Position numbers and translations under genes: made by a program. The notes below the pieces were generated by a model that worked only from the letters and a program-made list of their open reading frames with translations, was not told the origin of the DNA and made no database searches. From NCBI GenBank assembly GCA_020634435.1, contig JACKBS010000010.1, forward strand, positions 310,001 through 374,000: a stretch of 64,000 bases of DNA, written 5' to 3'. Position 1 is the first letter of the stretch. Each line of letters begins with the position of its first letter. Positions 8,823 to 17,311 of the stretch are shown here, piece by piece. The stretch is from Ardenticatenaceae bacterium. GTDB taxonomy: Bacteria; Chloroflexota; Anaerolineae; Promineifilales; Promineifilaceae.

Positions 8823-9206
8823 TTATAAGTTGTTGGCTAGGCGGCGGATGCCTCGTTTGAGCAGGGTTACGTTAAAATTTATGAGAAGTCCAAGGCGGCA
8901 GTCTGCCAATTTCAGGTAAGAAAGTAGTTGCGCTTCATGAATTGGGGCAAGCCGATCTACTGCCTTCAATTCAACTATGACTAAGTCTTCCACGAATAAG
9001 TCCAGACGATACCCGCAATCAAGCTTGACGTCACCATAAATGATCGGTAGCTCTTTTTGCTGCTCGATTTTCAAACCGCGCTGTCGCAATTCGTAGACCA
9101 GACAAGCTTCGTAGGCAGATTCTAATAATCCTGGCCCCAATGCTTTATGCACCGCAATAGCCCCACCAATAATTTGTTCCGTAATACCGTCCAATCTCTC
9201 CTTCAT
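8823..9206 (-). CDS. GxxExxY family protein
   Basis: A 127-residue protein of the GxxExxY family (PF13366-like), recognised by the name motif in LGPGLLESAYE plus a PD-(D/E)XK-like region GYRLDLFV..LVIVELKAVD and the terminal LLINFNV..LKRGI. Members are often found embedded in repeats or beside mobile elements; catalysis is unproven. The Shine-Dalgarno GGAGG lies in the dispersed repeat immediately upstream (9205-9245), so the repeat carries the translation signal. Confidence 0.9.
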   Translation of the reverse strand: MKERLDGITEQIIGGAIAVHKALGPGLLESAYEACLVYELRQRGLKIEQQKELPIIYGDVKLDCGYRLDLFVEDLVIVELKAVDRLAPIHEAQLLSYLKLADCRLGLLINFNVTLLKRGIRRLANNL

Positions 9207-9245
9207 TTCATTTTCCTCCGCGCTCTCCGCGTCCTCCGCGGTAAA
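9205..9245. repeat. GCGGAG-family repeat across a gene end and start
   Basis: Read on the minus strand this is (GCGGAGGACGCGGAGAGCGC...GGAGG), one base-run family with the repeats at 7.75 and 8.79 kb. It encodes the GGRGERGGK tail of the upstream nucleotidyltransferase and the ribosome binding site of the GxxExxY gene. Confidence 0.65.
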
Positions 9246-10437
9246 ATTTCCTAACCATATGCTGCACGCGGTCTAAATTAATCAACAAATACCCCAGCCA
9301 CCAAACCGGCGTCTCCACCAGTTTGGGGTAGCGCTTGGCCAGGTTGTAGCGGCGCGGGAAGAAGGAGCGCAGCCAAAAGCGGCCCATGTCCAGCCGAGAA
9401 CGTGCCAGACGCCGGGCAATATCCAGCCCGATGCCGCTGCGGCTGATCGGGTTGGATTCGGATGCTTCGGCCAGTTCGGTTTGGGATAGCCAATTGAGCA
9501 GGGTAGGTGGGCAATCTTCGCGTAGCGAGTTGAGTGTGCTGGCCGGAATGTCCAGTTGGGTGTATTTGCCCACAAACGCCAGTGCCGGATAAATGAAGCG
9601 GGCGGTGCTGGGCTGCACCAGTTGGCTAAATTTCTGCCAGTCGGCAGGCTGCATGGCGGCGCAAAGCTGGCAGATGTCGTCAATGTGCATGAGACGGCCG
9701 CGTTGGATGATCCAGTCGCTGGTGGTGTGGGCGCAAACGTGCAGCAGTAGGGCGGCAGGGTTGGGGGTGAGTGCGGTGGCATTTTGCCAGTACGGCCGTT
9801 CCACACTCTCAGCCCACATCGCCTCAGCCAACTCGTAGCCAATGCCCGCATACTCCTCGCGCAGCGTAAAATGCACCTCCACCGGATGCACATTGTCTGG
9901 TGCCCAGATGTTGGCTTTGCGCTCGCCGCGCAGAAACACCTCATCCTCGGCGCTGCGGGAATAGTAACGGTAGCCTAACTGATTCAGCATGATTTCCCGG
10001 CTGGCGGCTACGTCTTTGGGGCGAATGAGCAAATCCAGGTCAGCTAGCGGGCGCTGGAATGGATCTTGGTAAATCAACGGCGCGAGTACCGCCCCCTTAA
10101 GCAAAATCGTCTCGATGCCTGCTTGCTGGAAGGCGGCCAAAATTTCAACGCAGGCGTCCAACATCACTTTGGTTCGTTCCCGGCTGGCGTTGTTGATGGT
10201 TTGCAGACGGCCGTTCACCACCTCCGGTACTTCTATCCCTGCCTCACGGACCCGATTTACCAGCCAGGGCAAGGCATTTTGCCAGTAGACGACCCATTCG
10301 GCAGCTTCCCATTCAGCCAAAGACCAGTGGGCAACGGCCGTATCCGCCGCTGAACCGGGCAGCCAATGGGCCAATGTGTTGGTGACCGCGGCTAACTTGT
10401 CGTGGGGAAGATCGGGGCGCAAGGTATAATCTTTCAT
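9208..10437 (-). CDS. NTP_transf_5 family nucleotidyltransferase
   Basis: A protein of about 409 residues of the uncharacterised nucleotidyltransferase family PF14907. The core motif ILLKGAVLAPLIY...RPLADLDLLIRP contains the paired Asp residues expected to bind metal. The C-terminal half is helical with a repeat-derived tail. Start 10437 (MKDYTLRPDL) is preferred because the longer frame runs into the divergent gene and a TATACT -10-like element lies at about 10450. It is one of three family members within 10 kb. In known systems such enzymes modify peptides or polymers; the substrate here is unknown. Confidence 0.8.
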   Translation of the reverse strand: MKDYTLRPDLPHDKLAAVTNTLAHWLPGSAADTAVAHWSLAEWEAAEWVVYWQNALPWLVNRVREAGIEVPEVVNGRLQTINNASRERTKVMLDACVEILAAFQQAGIETILLKGAVLAPLIYQDPFQRPLADLDLLIRPKDVAASREIMLNQLGYRYYSRSAEDEVFLRGERKANIWAPDNVHPVEVHFTLREEYAGIGYELAEAMWAESVERPYWQNATALTPNPAALLLHVCAHTTSDWIIQRGRLMHIDDICQLCAAMQPADWQKFSQLVQPSTARFIYPALAFVGKYTQLDIPASTLNSLREDCPPTLLNWLSQTELAEASESNPISRSGIGLDIARRLARSRLDMGRFWLRSFFPRRYNLAKRYPKLVETPVWWLGYLLINLDRVQHMVRKFYRGGRGERGGK

Positions 10438-12391
10438 GCCGGGTGAAAGTATAGCAGGAGTGCGCATTTTGCATAAGGCGGAGACAGCAGAGAGACGATA
10501 TTTTTCGGCGGCACCCATTGGGGTGCTGCTGTTTCTGAGCCTGCTGCTATTTTTTCTTTCATGGTACGGACTGATCTATGGCGCTGGTTCTGACCCACGC
10601 TACACGCTTATTGTTTCTCAATCTGTGCTAGACAATGGCACTATCGCCCTCAATGCCTATGCCGATGACGATATTTGGGGCGCGCCGGCTAACTTTGCCG
10701 ACAATTTCAACATCGTGGCGCGGAACGGCCGTTTCTATAACTATTTTCCCGTTGGCCCTTCACTGCTTGCTGTACCGTTTGTGGCCATGGCGCGATGGGT
10801 CGGTTGGGATATGCGCCTCGCCGCCGACAACATCAACGCCCAACGGCTGCTCTCATCGCTTTCGCTGGTCGCGCTGCTCTGGCTCATGGCTGGCATTGCC
10901 CGCTGTTTTTTGCCGTGGCGGCCGGGATTGGTGATTACGGCCGTTTCGCTCTTCGGCAGTACGCTCATCAGCACGATGGGCACGGCGCTGTGGAGCATCA
11001 ATTTCTCTGTGCTGGCCATCGCGGCCGCGCTCCTGCTGCTGGTGCGCCGGGAAGTGGGTTATGCACAGACAATCCACCCATTTATGCTGGGACTGCTGCT
11101 GTTTCTGGCCTACTTTTCCCGCGCGGCGGCTGCGGCTTTCATTTTGCCGGTTTTGGTGCTGTTAGTCTATCGCGCCGGGTGGCACGGTGAGGACACCGGC
11201 CACAGCGTTATGGAAGAATCTTCTAAATCGGTGAAATCTTTGTATTTTTCTCTCCAGGCACGCGAACTGGTGGGAACGGCCGTTACTGCCGCCATCCTGC
11301 TTGCCCTCTTTTTACTCTGGTCAAAGCTGGCATTTGGCAGCTGGCTGCCGATTTATTACAGTGCGGCTCGCCTGGGCATAGATCGCGGGCCAGTTTGGGT
11401 GGCGCTGCTGGGCGTCTTGTTTAGCTCGGGGCGCGGCTTGTTTATTTATGTGCCAACGGCCGTTTTACTGCTAATAGCAATTCGCTGGCTGTGGCGGCAG
11501 CCGTTGGCCTGGTTGTGTCTTAGTTGGATAGGCTTGCACTTGTTGGTGCTGCTGCGGGGCACCGTTTGGTGGGGTGGCGATGCCTTCGGCCCGCGTATCC
11601 TCACCGAACTCATGCTGACGCTCTTTTTGCTGACCCTGCTGGCCTGGCGGCAAATTCGGCAAGAATCAGGCAGCTTGCGGATTGGATTTGCCGCCGCCTA
11701 CCTGGTTTTGGGCCTGATGGGCATCTGGCTGCACAGCTATCAGGGTCTGTACAACTACAGCCCGGCACTGTGGAACGCCGTTGCCAGCCATCAGTCGGTG
11801 CCGCCGTACACGCCCCCGCTGGGCGATTTATTTAGCTGGCGCTATCCGCAGTTTGCCGCCAGCAACGACAGCCTGTGTCAGATGGCCGCCCAGCGCGCCC
11901 GGCAAATCGTGGCCCAAGCAGCGCTGTTACGGCCGTACGCGTTTAATGAGCCCATCGTCTACAGCGCGGAAACGGCCGTCTCCATCCGCAACATTCCGCC
12001 ACCGCAAAGTAGCCCGGCGGCGCTCATCGGCTGGGCCCCGGTTGATAACGACCGCGCCCGTGATCGAGAGCTGTTTTGTGATGAAGCGGCCGTTCTCTTC
12101 CAGTTAGAAGAGGTGCCACCAAACACATATACGCTGCAGCTCCGTTCGGCCGCGTTTGGCAGGCAGCGCGTGCAAATTTGGCTTAATGGGGCATTTGTGG
12201 AGGAAATTCTTTTTGAGCAGCAGCCGGGTTTGGTGGCCGAAACGGCCGTTTTGCCTTTAAATGCCGCCTACTTTGTGCCCCACGAACTGAATGAATTGAA
12301 GCTCATCCTGCCGGATGCCTACCCGTTCAGCTACAAAGACTCGTCTCAGCTAAGTCTGGCTATCGAATCGATCGTCTTTGCGTCGCGCTAA
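10436..12391 (+). CDS. GT-C-like multi-pass membrane protein (putative glycosyltransferase)
   Basis: A 651-residue protein with about 11 to 12 transmembrane segments and a large extracytoplasmic C-terminal domain. The first loop holds GAGSDPRYTL and GRFYNYFPVGPSLLAVPF, resembling the acidic first loop of PMT/ArnT-type GT-C enzymes that use lipid-linked sugars, though I cannot assign a family firmly. The C-terminal beta-rich part (from about residue 490) may be a carbohydrate-binding module. The start overlaps that of the divergent nucleotidyltransferase by 2 bases and has no clear ribosome binding site; GTG 10459 is an alternative. Confidence 0.65.
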   Translation: MPGESIAGVRILHKAETAERRYFSAAPIGVLLFLSLLLFFLSWYGLIYGAGSDPRYTLIVSQSVLDNGTIALNAYADDDIWGAPANFADNFNIVARNGRFYNYFPVGPSLLAVPFVAMARWVGWDMRLAADNINAQRLLSSLSLVALLWLMAGIARCFLPWRPGLVITAVSLFGSTLISTMGTALWSINFSVLAIAAALLLLVRREVGYAQTIHPFMLGLLLFLAYFSRAAAAAFILPVLVLLVYRAGWHGEDTGHSVMEESSKSVKSLYFSLQARELVGTAVTAAILLALFLLWSKLAFGSWLPIYYSAARLGIDRGPVWVALLGVLFSSGRGLFIYVPTAVLLLIAIRWLWRQPLAWLCLSWIGLHLLVLLRGTVWWGGDAFGPRILTELMLTLFLLTLLAWRQIRQESGSLRIGFAAAYLVLGLMGIWLHSYQGLYNYSPALWNAVASHQSVPPYTPPLGDLFSWRYPQFAASNDSLCQMAAQRARQIVAQAALLRPYAFNEPIVYSAETAVSIRNIPPPQSSPAALIGWAPVDNDRARDRELFCDEAAVLFQLEEVPPNTYTLQLRSAAFGRQRVQIWLNGAFVEEILFEQQPGLVAETAVLPLNAAYFVPHELNELKLILPDAYPFSYKDSSQLSLAIESIVFASR

Positions 12392-12631
12392 CGGCCGTTT
12401 GCCATGTAGCGGTTCCTCATAAACAAAATTACATTGGGGGCAGGTAGGCAGCGGGGTAATGGTGTAACGGCCGTTCACGTGTCGCCGCTGGTTTTGCGTA
12501 GGCCACGCTTCTGGCGGCTGCGCATAGCCACAATTCGGACAACGAGACAGACCTCTTGGCAATCGGCGATAGATGAGTATAGAGGTCGCCAGGAGAAGCA
12601 GTGCGATGAGGATGAGAAGTGGCTGGTCCAT
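12350..12631 (-). CDS. Small membrane protein with zinc ribbon
   Basis: A 93-residue protein with one N-terminal transmembrane helix (LLILIALLLLATSILIY) followed by a zinc-ribbon-like pair of CxxC motifs (CPNCGY and CPQCNF). The C-terminal 14 codons overlap the 3' end of the convergent membrane gene. ATG 12631 is preferred over a start 48 bases upstream, which would translate the repeat at 12637-12700. Role unknown. Confidence 0.6.
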   Translation of the reverse strand: MDQPLLILIALLLLATSILIYRRLPRGLSRCPNCGYAQPPEAWPTQNQRRHVNGRYTITPLPTCPQCNFVYEEPLHGKRPLARRKDDRFDSQT

Positions 12632-12636
12632 TTTTT

Positions 12637-12700
12637 GAGTGTTAAGTGAAAAGTAAAAAGTGATGAGCCCACTTTTCACTTTTCACTTTTTACGAACTCC
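12637..12700. repeat. Inverted quasi-tandem repeat, AAGTGAAAAGT type
   Basis: Left arm AAGTGAAAAGTAAAAAGTG and right arm CACTTTTCACTTTTCACTT are inverted and separated by a few bases. Each arm is itself a reiteration of AGTGAAA. It may act as a terminator and contributes the KSEFVKSEK tail of the next gene. A second copy lies at 56865-56930 and a half copy near 42137. Confidence 0.65.
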
Positions 12701-13539
12701 GATTTTTGCAAAGCCATAACGCGAAACCCTGTCCCTTGCGCATGGTAATCGCGGCTAGGAGTCGTCACGCTGCACGCGCTGCGCACATTGCAGGCCGCGT
12801 GGTGAATCGTGTAGCCCCAGGAGCCGCCCTTCACCACATGAAAATCGGGCAGGTCTGGATTGTACAGGCTGCTGGTCCATTCCCAAATGTTGCCGCTCAT
12901 GTCCACGCAGCCATAAGGCGACACATTTTGCGGAATCGCGCCGACCGGCAGCGGATAGCCGTTGCGCCAGTACCAGCCCGCCCGCGCCCACTCGCGGCGG
13001 GGCTTCACCAGCAAACTAAACAAGTAGCTGGCGGGCTTGACGGGAAACGTCGCCTGCCACTGGATTTCAGGACGCGGTTTTTGGTTGCCCCAGGGATAGA
13101 AACGGCCGTCTACACCCCGCGCCGCCTTCTCCCACTGAAACTCTGTCGGCAACGTCACCTCTACGCCAATTTTTTCGGACAGCCATTCGCAATAAAGGTA
13201 CGCCGCTGCCTGCGTCACGTCCACGATGGGTAGGTCGTCGTGACCCGCTGGATATAATTCGACGGACGCATACGCTCGCAAAAAAGTGCCGCGCCAGCCA
13301 CGCACCACCGCGTACCAACGGCCGTTCCACTGATGCCCTGTCTCTTGCAAAAATTCCTGCCACTGCCGGTACGTCACCGGAAATTCTGCCAGCCAGAATT
13401 CCGGCAAATTCATCGTTTGCTGCGGCTTAAAAGGTGGGCACTCAGCCAACCGTTCGTAGCATAACTCCGGCCCGTACACAAACGGCCCGGTAGGAATGTG
13501 GCAAAAGCGCGTGTCGCTCGCAGTTTTTGGGAGTTTCAT
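12676..13539 (-). CDS. Formylglycine-generating-enzyme (SUMF1) domain protein
   Basis: A 287-residue soluble SUMF1/FGE-sulfatase domain protein: EFWLAEFPVTYRQWQEFL, LPTEFQWEKAARG, GCVDMSGNIWEWTSS, VKGGSW and the terminal GTGFRVM are family hallmarks. Two Cys residues near the end (ACNVRSACS) are spaced differently from the catalytic pair of true FGEs, so it may be an FGE-fold binding or modifying protein rather than a sulfatase activator; no sulfatase gene is nearby. Start ATG 13539 follows an internal choice; an ATG 15 bases upstream is possible. The last residues derive from a dispersed repeat. Confidence 0.85.
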   Translation of the reverse strand: MKLPKTASDTRFCHIPTGPFVYGPELCYERLAECPPFKPQQTMNLPEFWLAEFPVTYRQWQEFLQETGHQWNGRWYAVVRGWRGTFLRAYASVELYPAGHDDLPIVDVTQAAAYLYCEWLSEKIGVEVTLPTEFQWEKAARGVDGRFYPWGNQKPRPEIQWQATFPVKPASYLFSLLVKPRREWARAGWYWRNGYPLPVGAIPQNVSPYGCVDMSGNIWEWTSSLYNPDLPDFHVVKGGSWGYTIHHAACNVRSACSVTTPSRDYHAQGTGFRVMALQKSEFVKSEK

Positions 13540-13545
13540 AAAAAT

Positions 13546-13612
13546 AAAAATCAAAGATTTCGCAGATTGAGCAGATTAAATCTTTTCAATCTTGAAAATC
13601 TGTTGAAAAATT
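13546..13612 (+). repeat. Dispersed repeat, GCAGATTNAGCAGAT family, copy 2
   Basis: Matches copy 1 (6797-6866) in opposite orientation. It lies in the gap between the SUMF1-domain gene start and the DUF5693-like gene stop. Confidence 0.65.
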
Positions 13613-15578
13613 AGGATTTTGATTTGTTACTCAAGAGCAAAGCCACAAACCCCCACCATGCGCCAAGGGTAAAGCTGGGGACAGCCTGCTGCAAGGTGTC
13701 TTTCAGAGCGCGTTCGGGGTGGCGGAAGCCGACCAGCCCCATTGTTTGGCCGATTGTGCCGAGTACGGCCGTTCCTACTGCCGCATTTTTGTATCCTCGA
13801 TTAGCCAACACGAGCGAAACGGCCGTTGCCGCTGGCCCCAGGCCCGCCCACTTTCGCGCCGGTTTGGGGCCGATGGCCATCTGGATGTCGCCGATTGTGG
13901 CCATGGCCGCCGAGATGTGGTGCGTGTGCCCCTCTGCGTGGCCGGGATCGAGGACGGAGAGCACGTCCAGATTTTGCTGCCGCGCCGCCAAATAACCCGC
14001 ACCGAGCACGGCCAAAGCTGCCGCCCTTGTGCTGTTAGTGGGGAGTTGCAGAACGGCCGTTGCCAACGGGACCAACCAATCCAAATTAAACCCTTTGTAC
14101 GCCTCAATGCGCAGCTGGTATTCCTGCCCGCTGGTGCTGGTCGCCAGGGCAGCGGCAGCGGTGGCTTGGTAGGCCAATCCCGCCAGCCAACCCACCGTGC
14201 CGTCCAGTTGGGCCGATTGTTGCACGGCGATTGGCGTGAGGGCGGTTGCGCCCAGGGCAATTAGCTTGGGCGCGTAAGAAGGCGGGTAAAGCGCCGCCAA
14301 ATCGCCGTGATCGTGCCCATGATCATGGTCGTGATGGTGGTGGCCGTGTTCGTGCTCGTGGTCATGGTGATGATGGTCATGATCGTGGTCATGCGAATGG
14401 ACCAGGCGGGCGATGGCGGCCAGGTTACGCTGTTCTTCTACAAAGGGGAGCACGGCGGCTCCGCCAGCGGCGGCGATTGTCAGCGGTAGGGCGATGGTTT
14501 CGGGCAGATTGAGCAGGGTGGAAACGGCCGTTGCCCCAATCCCAGCCACGCTCACCCCCGCCAGCGCCAATTCCTGCGTGTCCGGCGCGGGCACGGGCGT
14601 GGGCAGCCCAATCTCGCGGGAGACGATATAGCCCGCATCCTCCAGCGCGTGCTTCAGGTGATGCACGTAATCAATCCCTTCCAGCGGCGCGGTGGCGTGC
14701 AGCACGCGGAAAAAGTTGACGTAGCAGAGCCGAACGCCACGCTCGCGGGCAAAATGCGCCCAATTGTGGCACGCCGCGTGATAATCCAGCGGAATCATAT
14801 CCTCTGGCGAAAATTGGTGGGCCAAGACTACGTTGGGGACACGCCGTTTGGCCACAAACCAATCCCCTTTTTGGTGGCGCGATTCGGCAAAATAAACCAG
14901 CGACAAATCGTGCGCTTCCATCGCCTCGACGGTTTCGTCCAGGTGCATTTCGTGCCCCAAAATCATGTTCCCAGCAAAAGCGACGAGGTTGTTGAGAACG
15001 GCCGTTTGCGCCAAGGTTCGTTCTAGCAGTTCTTTCTCTGGCCAGGCATAGCTGACAGGGCGGGGCAGCAATGCCAGTCCGTTTGCCTGAATTTTGCGTG
15101 CCAGGGCCACATCGTAGCCCAGCCCGATTTCGCCGATGGTGGGCAAATCGCCCGCAAAGACGAGTGTTTGGCCGTCGAGGCAATCGGCCTGGGTGTAGGG
15201 GAGCCGTTCGCGCAGCTCGGTGGCTAGATGGCGCACCAGATTTTCTGGGCCGTGCAGGTAGTTCCAATGGCCGACGCGGGGCGTGTCTGCGCGCGGTTTG
15301 GCGGGGGCTTGTGGGGTGAGCTGGCCGGTGTGCAGCAGTCGATTCAGCGTCAGCTCTGGCAGCGACAGGTGAGTTGCGCCGTTGCTGGCCAGCATCTCGA
15401 CCAGTTCGGTCAGCGGCAGTCCGGCGCGGATGGCGGCGGTCTGGGCGTCATCAAAATCGACGCAGATGGCCATGCGGTTGTTCTGCGCTTCCCACTGTTG
15501 GCGGCGTTGCAGCACGCGGCTGGAGGCAACGCCGCCAGCGACGGCCAGGGATAGTGAAAGCAGGCGGGATAGTTTCAA
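13611..15578 (-). CDS. DUF5693-like membrane protein with His/Asp-rich insert
   Basis: A 655-residue protein. After an N-terminal hydrophobic segment, residues 35-330 resemble the extracytoplasmic part of DUF5693 proteins (AICVDFDDAQT, GATHLSLPELTLNRLL). Several hydrophobic helices follow in the C-terminal half. Residues about 394-425 are almost wholly His, Asp, Glu and Gly (HDHDH repeats), a probable metal-binding loop of the kind seen in zinc or nickel carriers. DUF5693 genes often lie with cell-envelope polysaccharide genes, matching its neighbours. The exact role is unknown. Confidence 0.65.
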   Translation of the reverse strand: MKLSRLLSLSLAVAGGVASSRVLQRRQQWEAQNNRMAICVDFDDAQTAAIRAGLPLTELVEMLASNGATHLSLPELTLNRLLHTGQLTPQAPAKPRADTPRVGHWNYLHGPENLVRHLATELRERLPYTQADCLDGQTLVFAGDLPTIGEIGLGYDVALARKIQANGLALLPRPVSYAWPEKELLERTLAQTAVLNNLVAFAGNMILGHEMHLDETVEAMEAHDLSLVYFAESRHQKGDWFVAKRRVPNVVLAHQFSPEDMIPLDYHAACHNWAHFARERGVRLCYVNFFRVLHATAPLEGIDYVHHLKHALEDAGYIVSREIGLPTPVPAPDTQELALAGVSVAGIGATAVSTLLNLPETIALPLTIAAAGGAAVLPFVEEQRNLAAIARLVHSHDHDHDHHHHDHEHEHGHHHHDHDHGHDHGDLAALYPPSYAPKLIALGATALTPIAVQQSAQLDGTVGWLAGLAYQATAAAALATSTSGQEYQLRIEAYKGFNLDWLVPLATAVLQLPTNSTRAAALAVLGAGYLAARQQNLDVLSVLDPGHAEGHTHHISAAMATIGDIQMAIGPKPARKWAGLGPAATAVSLVLANRGYKNAAVGTAVLGTIGQTMGLVGFRHPERALKDTLQQAVPSFTLGAWWGFVALLLSNKSKS

Positions 15579-15597
15579 AAGGGTTCTTCTCCGTATT

Positions 15598-15668
15598 CTT
15601 CATTTTCCCGGAAAATGCTCGGGCTGAAAGCTTCAGTTACCAAATTTTCCGGGAAAATCGGGTCATTT
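15598..15668. repeat. MITE-like inverted repeat, TTTTCCCGGAAAATG family, copy 1
   Basis: Arms ATTTTCCCGGAAAAT (from 15602) and ATTTTCCGGGAAAAT (to 15657) flank about 25 bases, followed by CGGGTCATTTTTT. The same arrangement recurs at 40108-40170, including the shared TCG.GG.. spacer and GGGTCA flank. It lies between two minus-strand genes. Confidence 0.65.
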
Positions 15669-16829
15669 TTTAAGCATCTGGGCCGTATCCGTGCGGGTGA
15701 ACTGTACGGCCGTTTGCCACACACGCCATTTTTCAGCCAGGGTTGGTGCCCAGCGGGCGATCTCCAGGCGATCTTTGACGCCGCGTTGCAGCCGGTCGCC
15801 TAGCGTGACGAGCGGCTTTTGCTGGGTGCGGCGCAGGACGTAGGCCAAGTCCATCTGGGCGATGCGCTGGCGCAGGCTGTTGGGCGTTTGTGCAGCCAGG
15901 TTTGCCAAAATGTGATCGGGCAGTGGTGCGCCAACCAGTTTTTGTGCCAGCGTCAGCGCTGCCAGCACGTAGCCTGCGCTCTTGGCCTCGGCGACGCGCT
16001 GTAAAAAGGGGCACCAATCGACCTGGTTGGTCTGGGTGATCACCAGCAAATCGGTCAGCTGGACAAAGGAAGGTGCGCCCTGGATGAGGTGAAAGCTGAA
16101 GTGCAGGCAGATGTGGTGCAGCAGGTCGGTGGGGTTGAGGACATGGCAGGCGGGGGCGTTGGGAGTGAGAACGGCCGTATCCGCCCTTTCCCGAATGCCC
16201 GGCGTTATATCTACTTTGAGGCCAAACCAGGATTCTTCTAATGAGCTGTGCGGCTCGATGGTGCGGTCCAGGCTGGCAGAGAGGTACGGGTTGGGTGTGG
16301 CCTTGCCATTTTCCGCTTCTTCGCGGCGGAAGGTGCTGGTGTGTTTGGTGACGCGCGCGCCGGTCTCCGCAGATTTGTGCTTGCCACCGTAGCCCAATTC
16401 CAGCAGCAGCGCCTCGGCTTGCGGCAGTTCATCTGGCGCGAAGAGCAGATCGATGTCGTTCATGGGGCGCTGGGCGGGTTCGGGGTAGTAGCAGGCGGCG
16501 AGATGCACCCCTTTGAGGGCCACTGGTTGCAAATCGGCTCTGGCGCAGGCGTTTAAAACTTGCGCCAGTTGGGCGTAAATGGCTTCGCTGCGTTGGGCCT
16601 GCATCTTGTGCGTCACGGCCAGTTTGGCGAGCGCTTTGGGCGGGATTTTGGCATCCCATTGCTTTAATCGCGCAAAAACCTGCGGCGCCAGGCCAAAGGC
16701 AATGGCCCGCACGACAAAATCATCCCAATTGAGCTGTTGGGTCTGGGTTAGCCATTGGTCGGATTGTTGCTGCGGGCGTAAAGCGTCTAGCAGATGTTGG
16801 GTGGTAGCGGTTGCTGTGGAGATGGTCAT
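15663..16829 (-). CDS. NTP_transf_5 family nucleotidyltransferase
   Basis: A 388-residue member of the same PF14907-like family as the proteins encoded at 9208-10437 and 17312-18634. The signature is PVALKGVHLAACYY...RPMNDIDLLF, with the Asp-x-Asp metal motif. An N-terminal helical region and a C-terminal helical bundle resemble the other two, but overall similarity is limited, so these are diverged paralogs. The ATG at 16829 lies just downstream of a 480-base non-coding region with a tandem repeat. Confidence 0.78.
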   Translation of the reverse strand: MTISTATATTQHLLDALRPQQQSDQWLTQTQQLNWDDFVVRAIAFGLAPQVFARLKQWDAKIPPKALAKLAVTHKMQAQRSEAIYAQLAQVLNACARADLQPVALKGVHLAACYYPEPAQRPMNDIDLLFAPDELPQAEALLLELGYGGKHKSAETGARVTKHTSTFRREEAENGKATPNPYLSASLDRTIEPHSSLEESWFGLKVDITPGIRERADTAVLTPNAPACHVLNPTDLLHHICLHFSFHLIQGAPSFVQLTDLLVITQTNQVDWCPFLQRVAEAKSAGYVLAALTLAQKLVGAPLPDHILANLAAQTPNSLRQRIAQMDLAYVLRRTQQKPLVTLGDRLQRGVKDRLEIARWAPTLAEKWRVWQTAVQFTRTDTAQMLKK

Positions 16830-16905
16830 GTAATGGTTAAATTCTGGTCAAAGAGAGGCACATTACCAACCGACTACAGCAAGGTTTATCTTAGGTTGGC
16901 CAAAA

Positions 16906-17092
16906 ATTAGTGGCTGCTGAACGTAACCTGAGTCAATTCTTCGTGCTTGGTAATTGCTGGTTTTTTGTACATTTACCTTCTCCTAAATGTTTGGATTTTC
17001 AACTAAAAGTTTTGAGGGGGATCGAATTAGTGGCTGCTGAACGTAACCTGGGTCAGTTCTTCGTGCTTGGTGATTGCTGGTTTTTTGTACAT
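16906..17092. repeat. Two direct copies of a 67-base repeat, 120-base period
   Basis: 16906-16972 and 17026-17092 are identical except for three substitutions by eye (ATTAGTGGCTGCTGAACGTA... to ...TTTTTTGTACAT). The region 16830-17311 otherwise holds no convincing gene; an open frame at 16910-17206 merely translates the repeat. It lies between divergent nucleotidyltransferase genes, so it may hold their promoters. Confidence 0.85.
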
Positions 17093-17311
17093 GGTTCTCT
17101 CCTATTCGTTAAGAAATGGGCCGTACCTGGTTTGGTAACGTGCCTCCCTTTGACCAAATTTTTCACCGGTTTCTGGACACAGTCCAAACGTTCCCTGGTT
17201 TGTTAATTCACTAGAAGTGACAGCGTGGTGTTGGTAGCGGTTGACTTTTTTGCCAGAACCTATAGTGAATAGTATAACCAGAATACTCGTTTCGACAATT
17301 TGTACGCGCTT

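Noticed and set aside
14301..14400. Repeat-rich DNA that could be mistaken for a tandem-repeat or CRISPR-like element
   Set aside because: It encodes the His/Asp-rich loop in frame and has no regular spacer/repeat order.
16910..17206. 98-codon frame with an internal repeat
   Set aside because: The peptide repeat is only the translation of the 120-base DNA repeat; no ribosome site or family.
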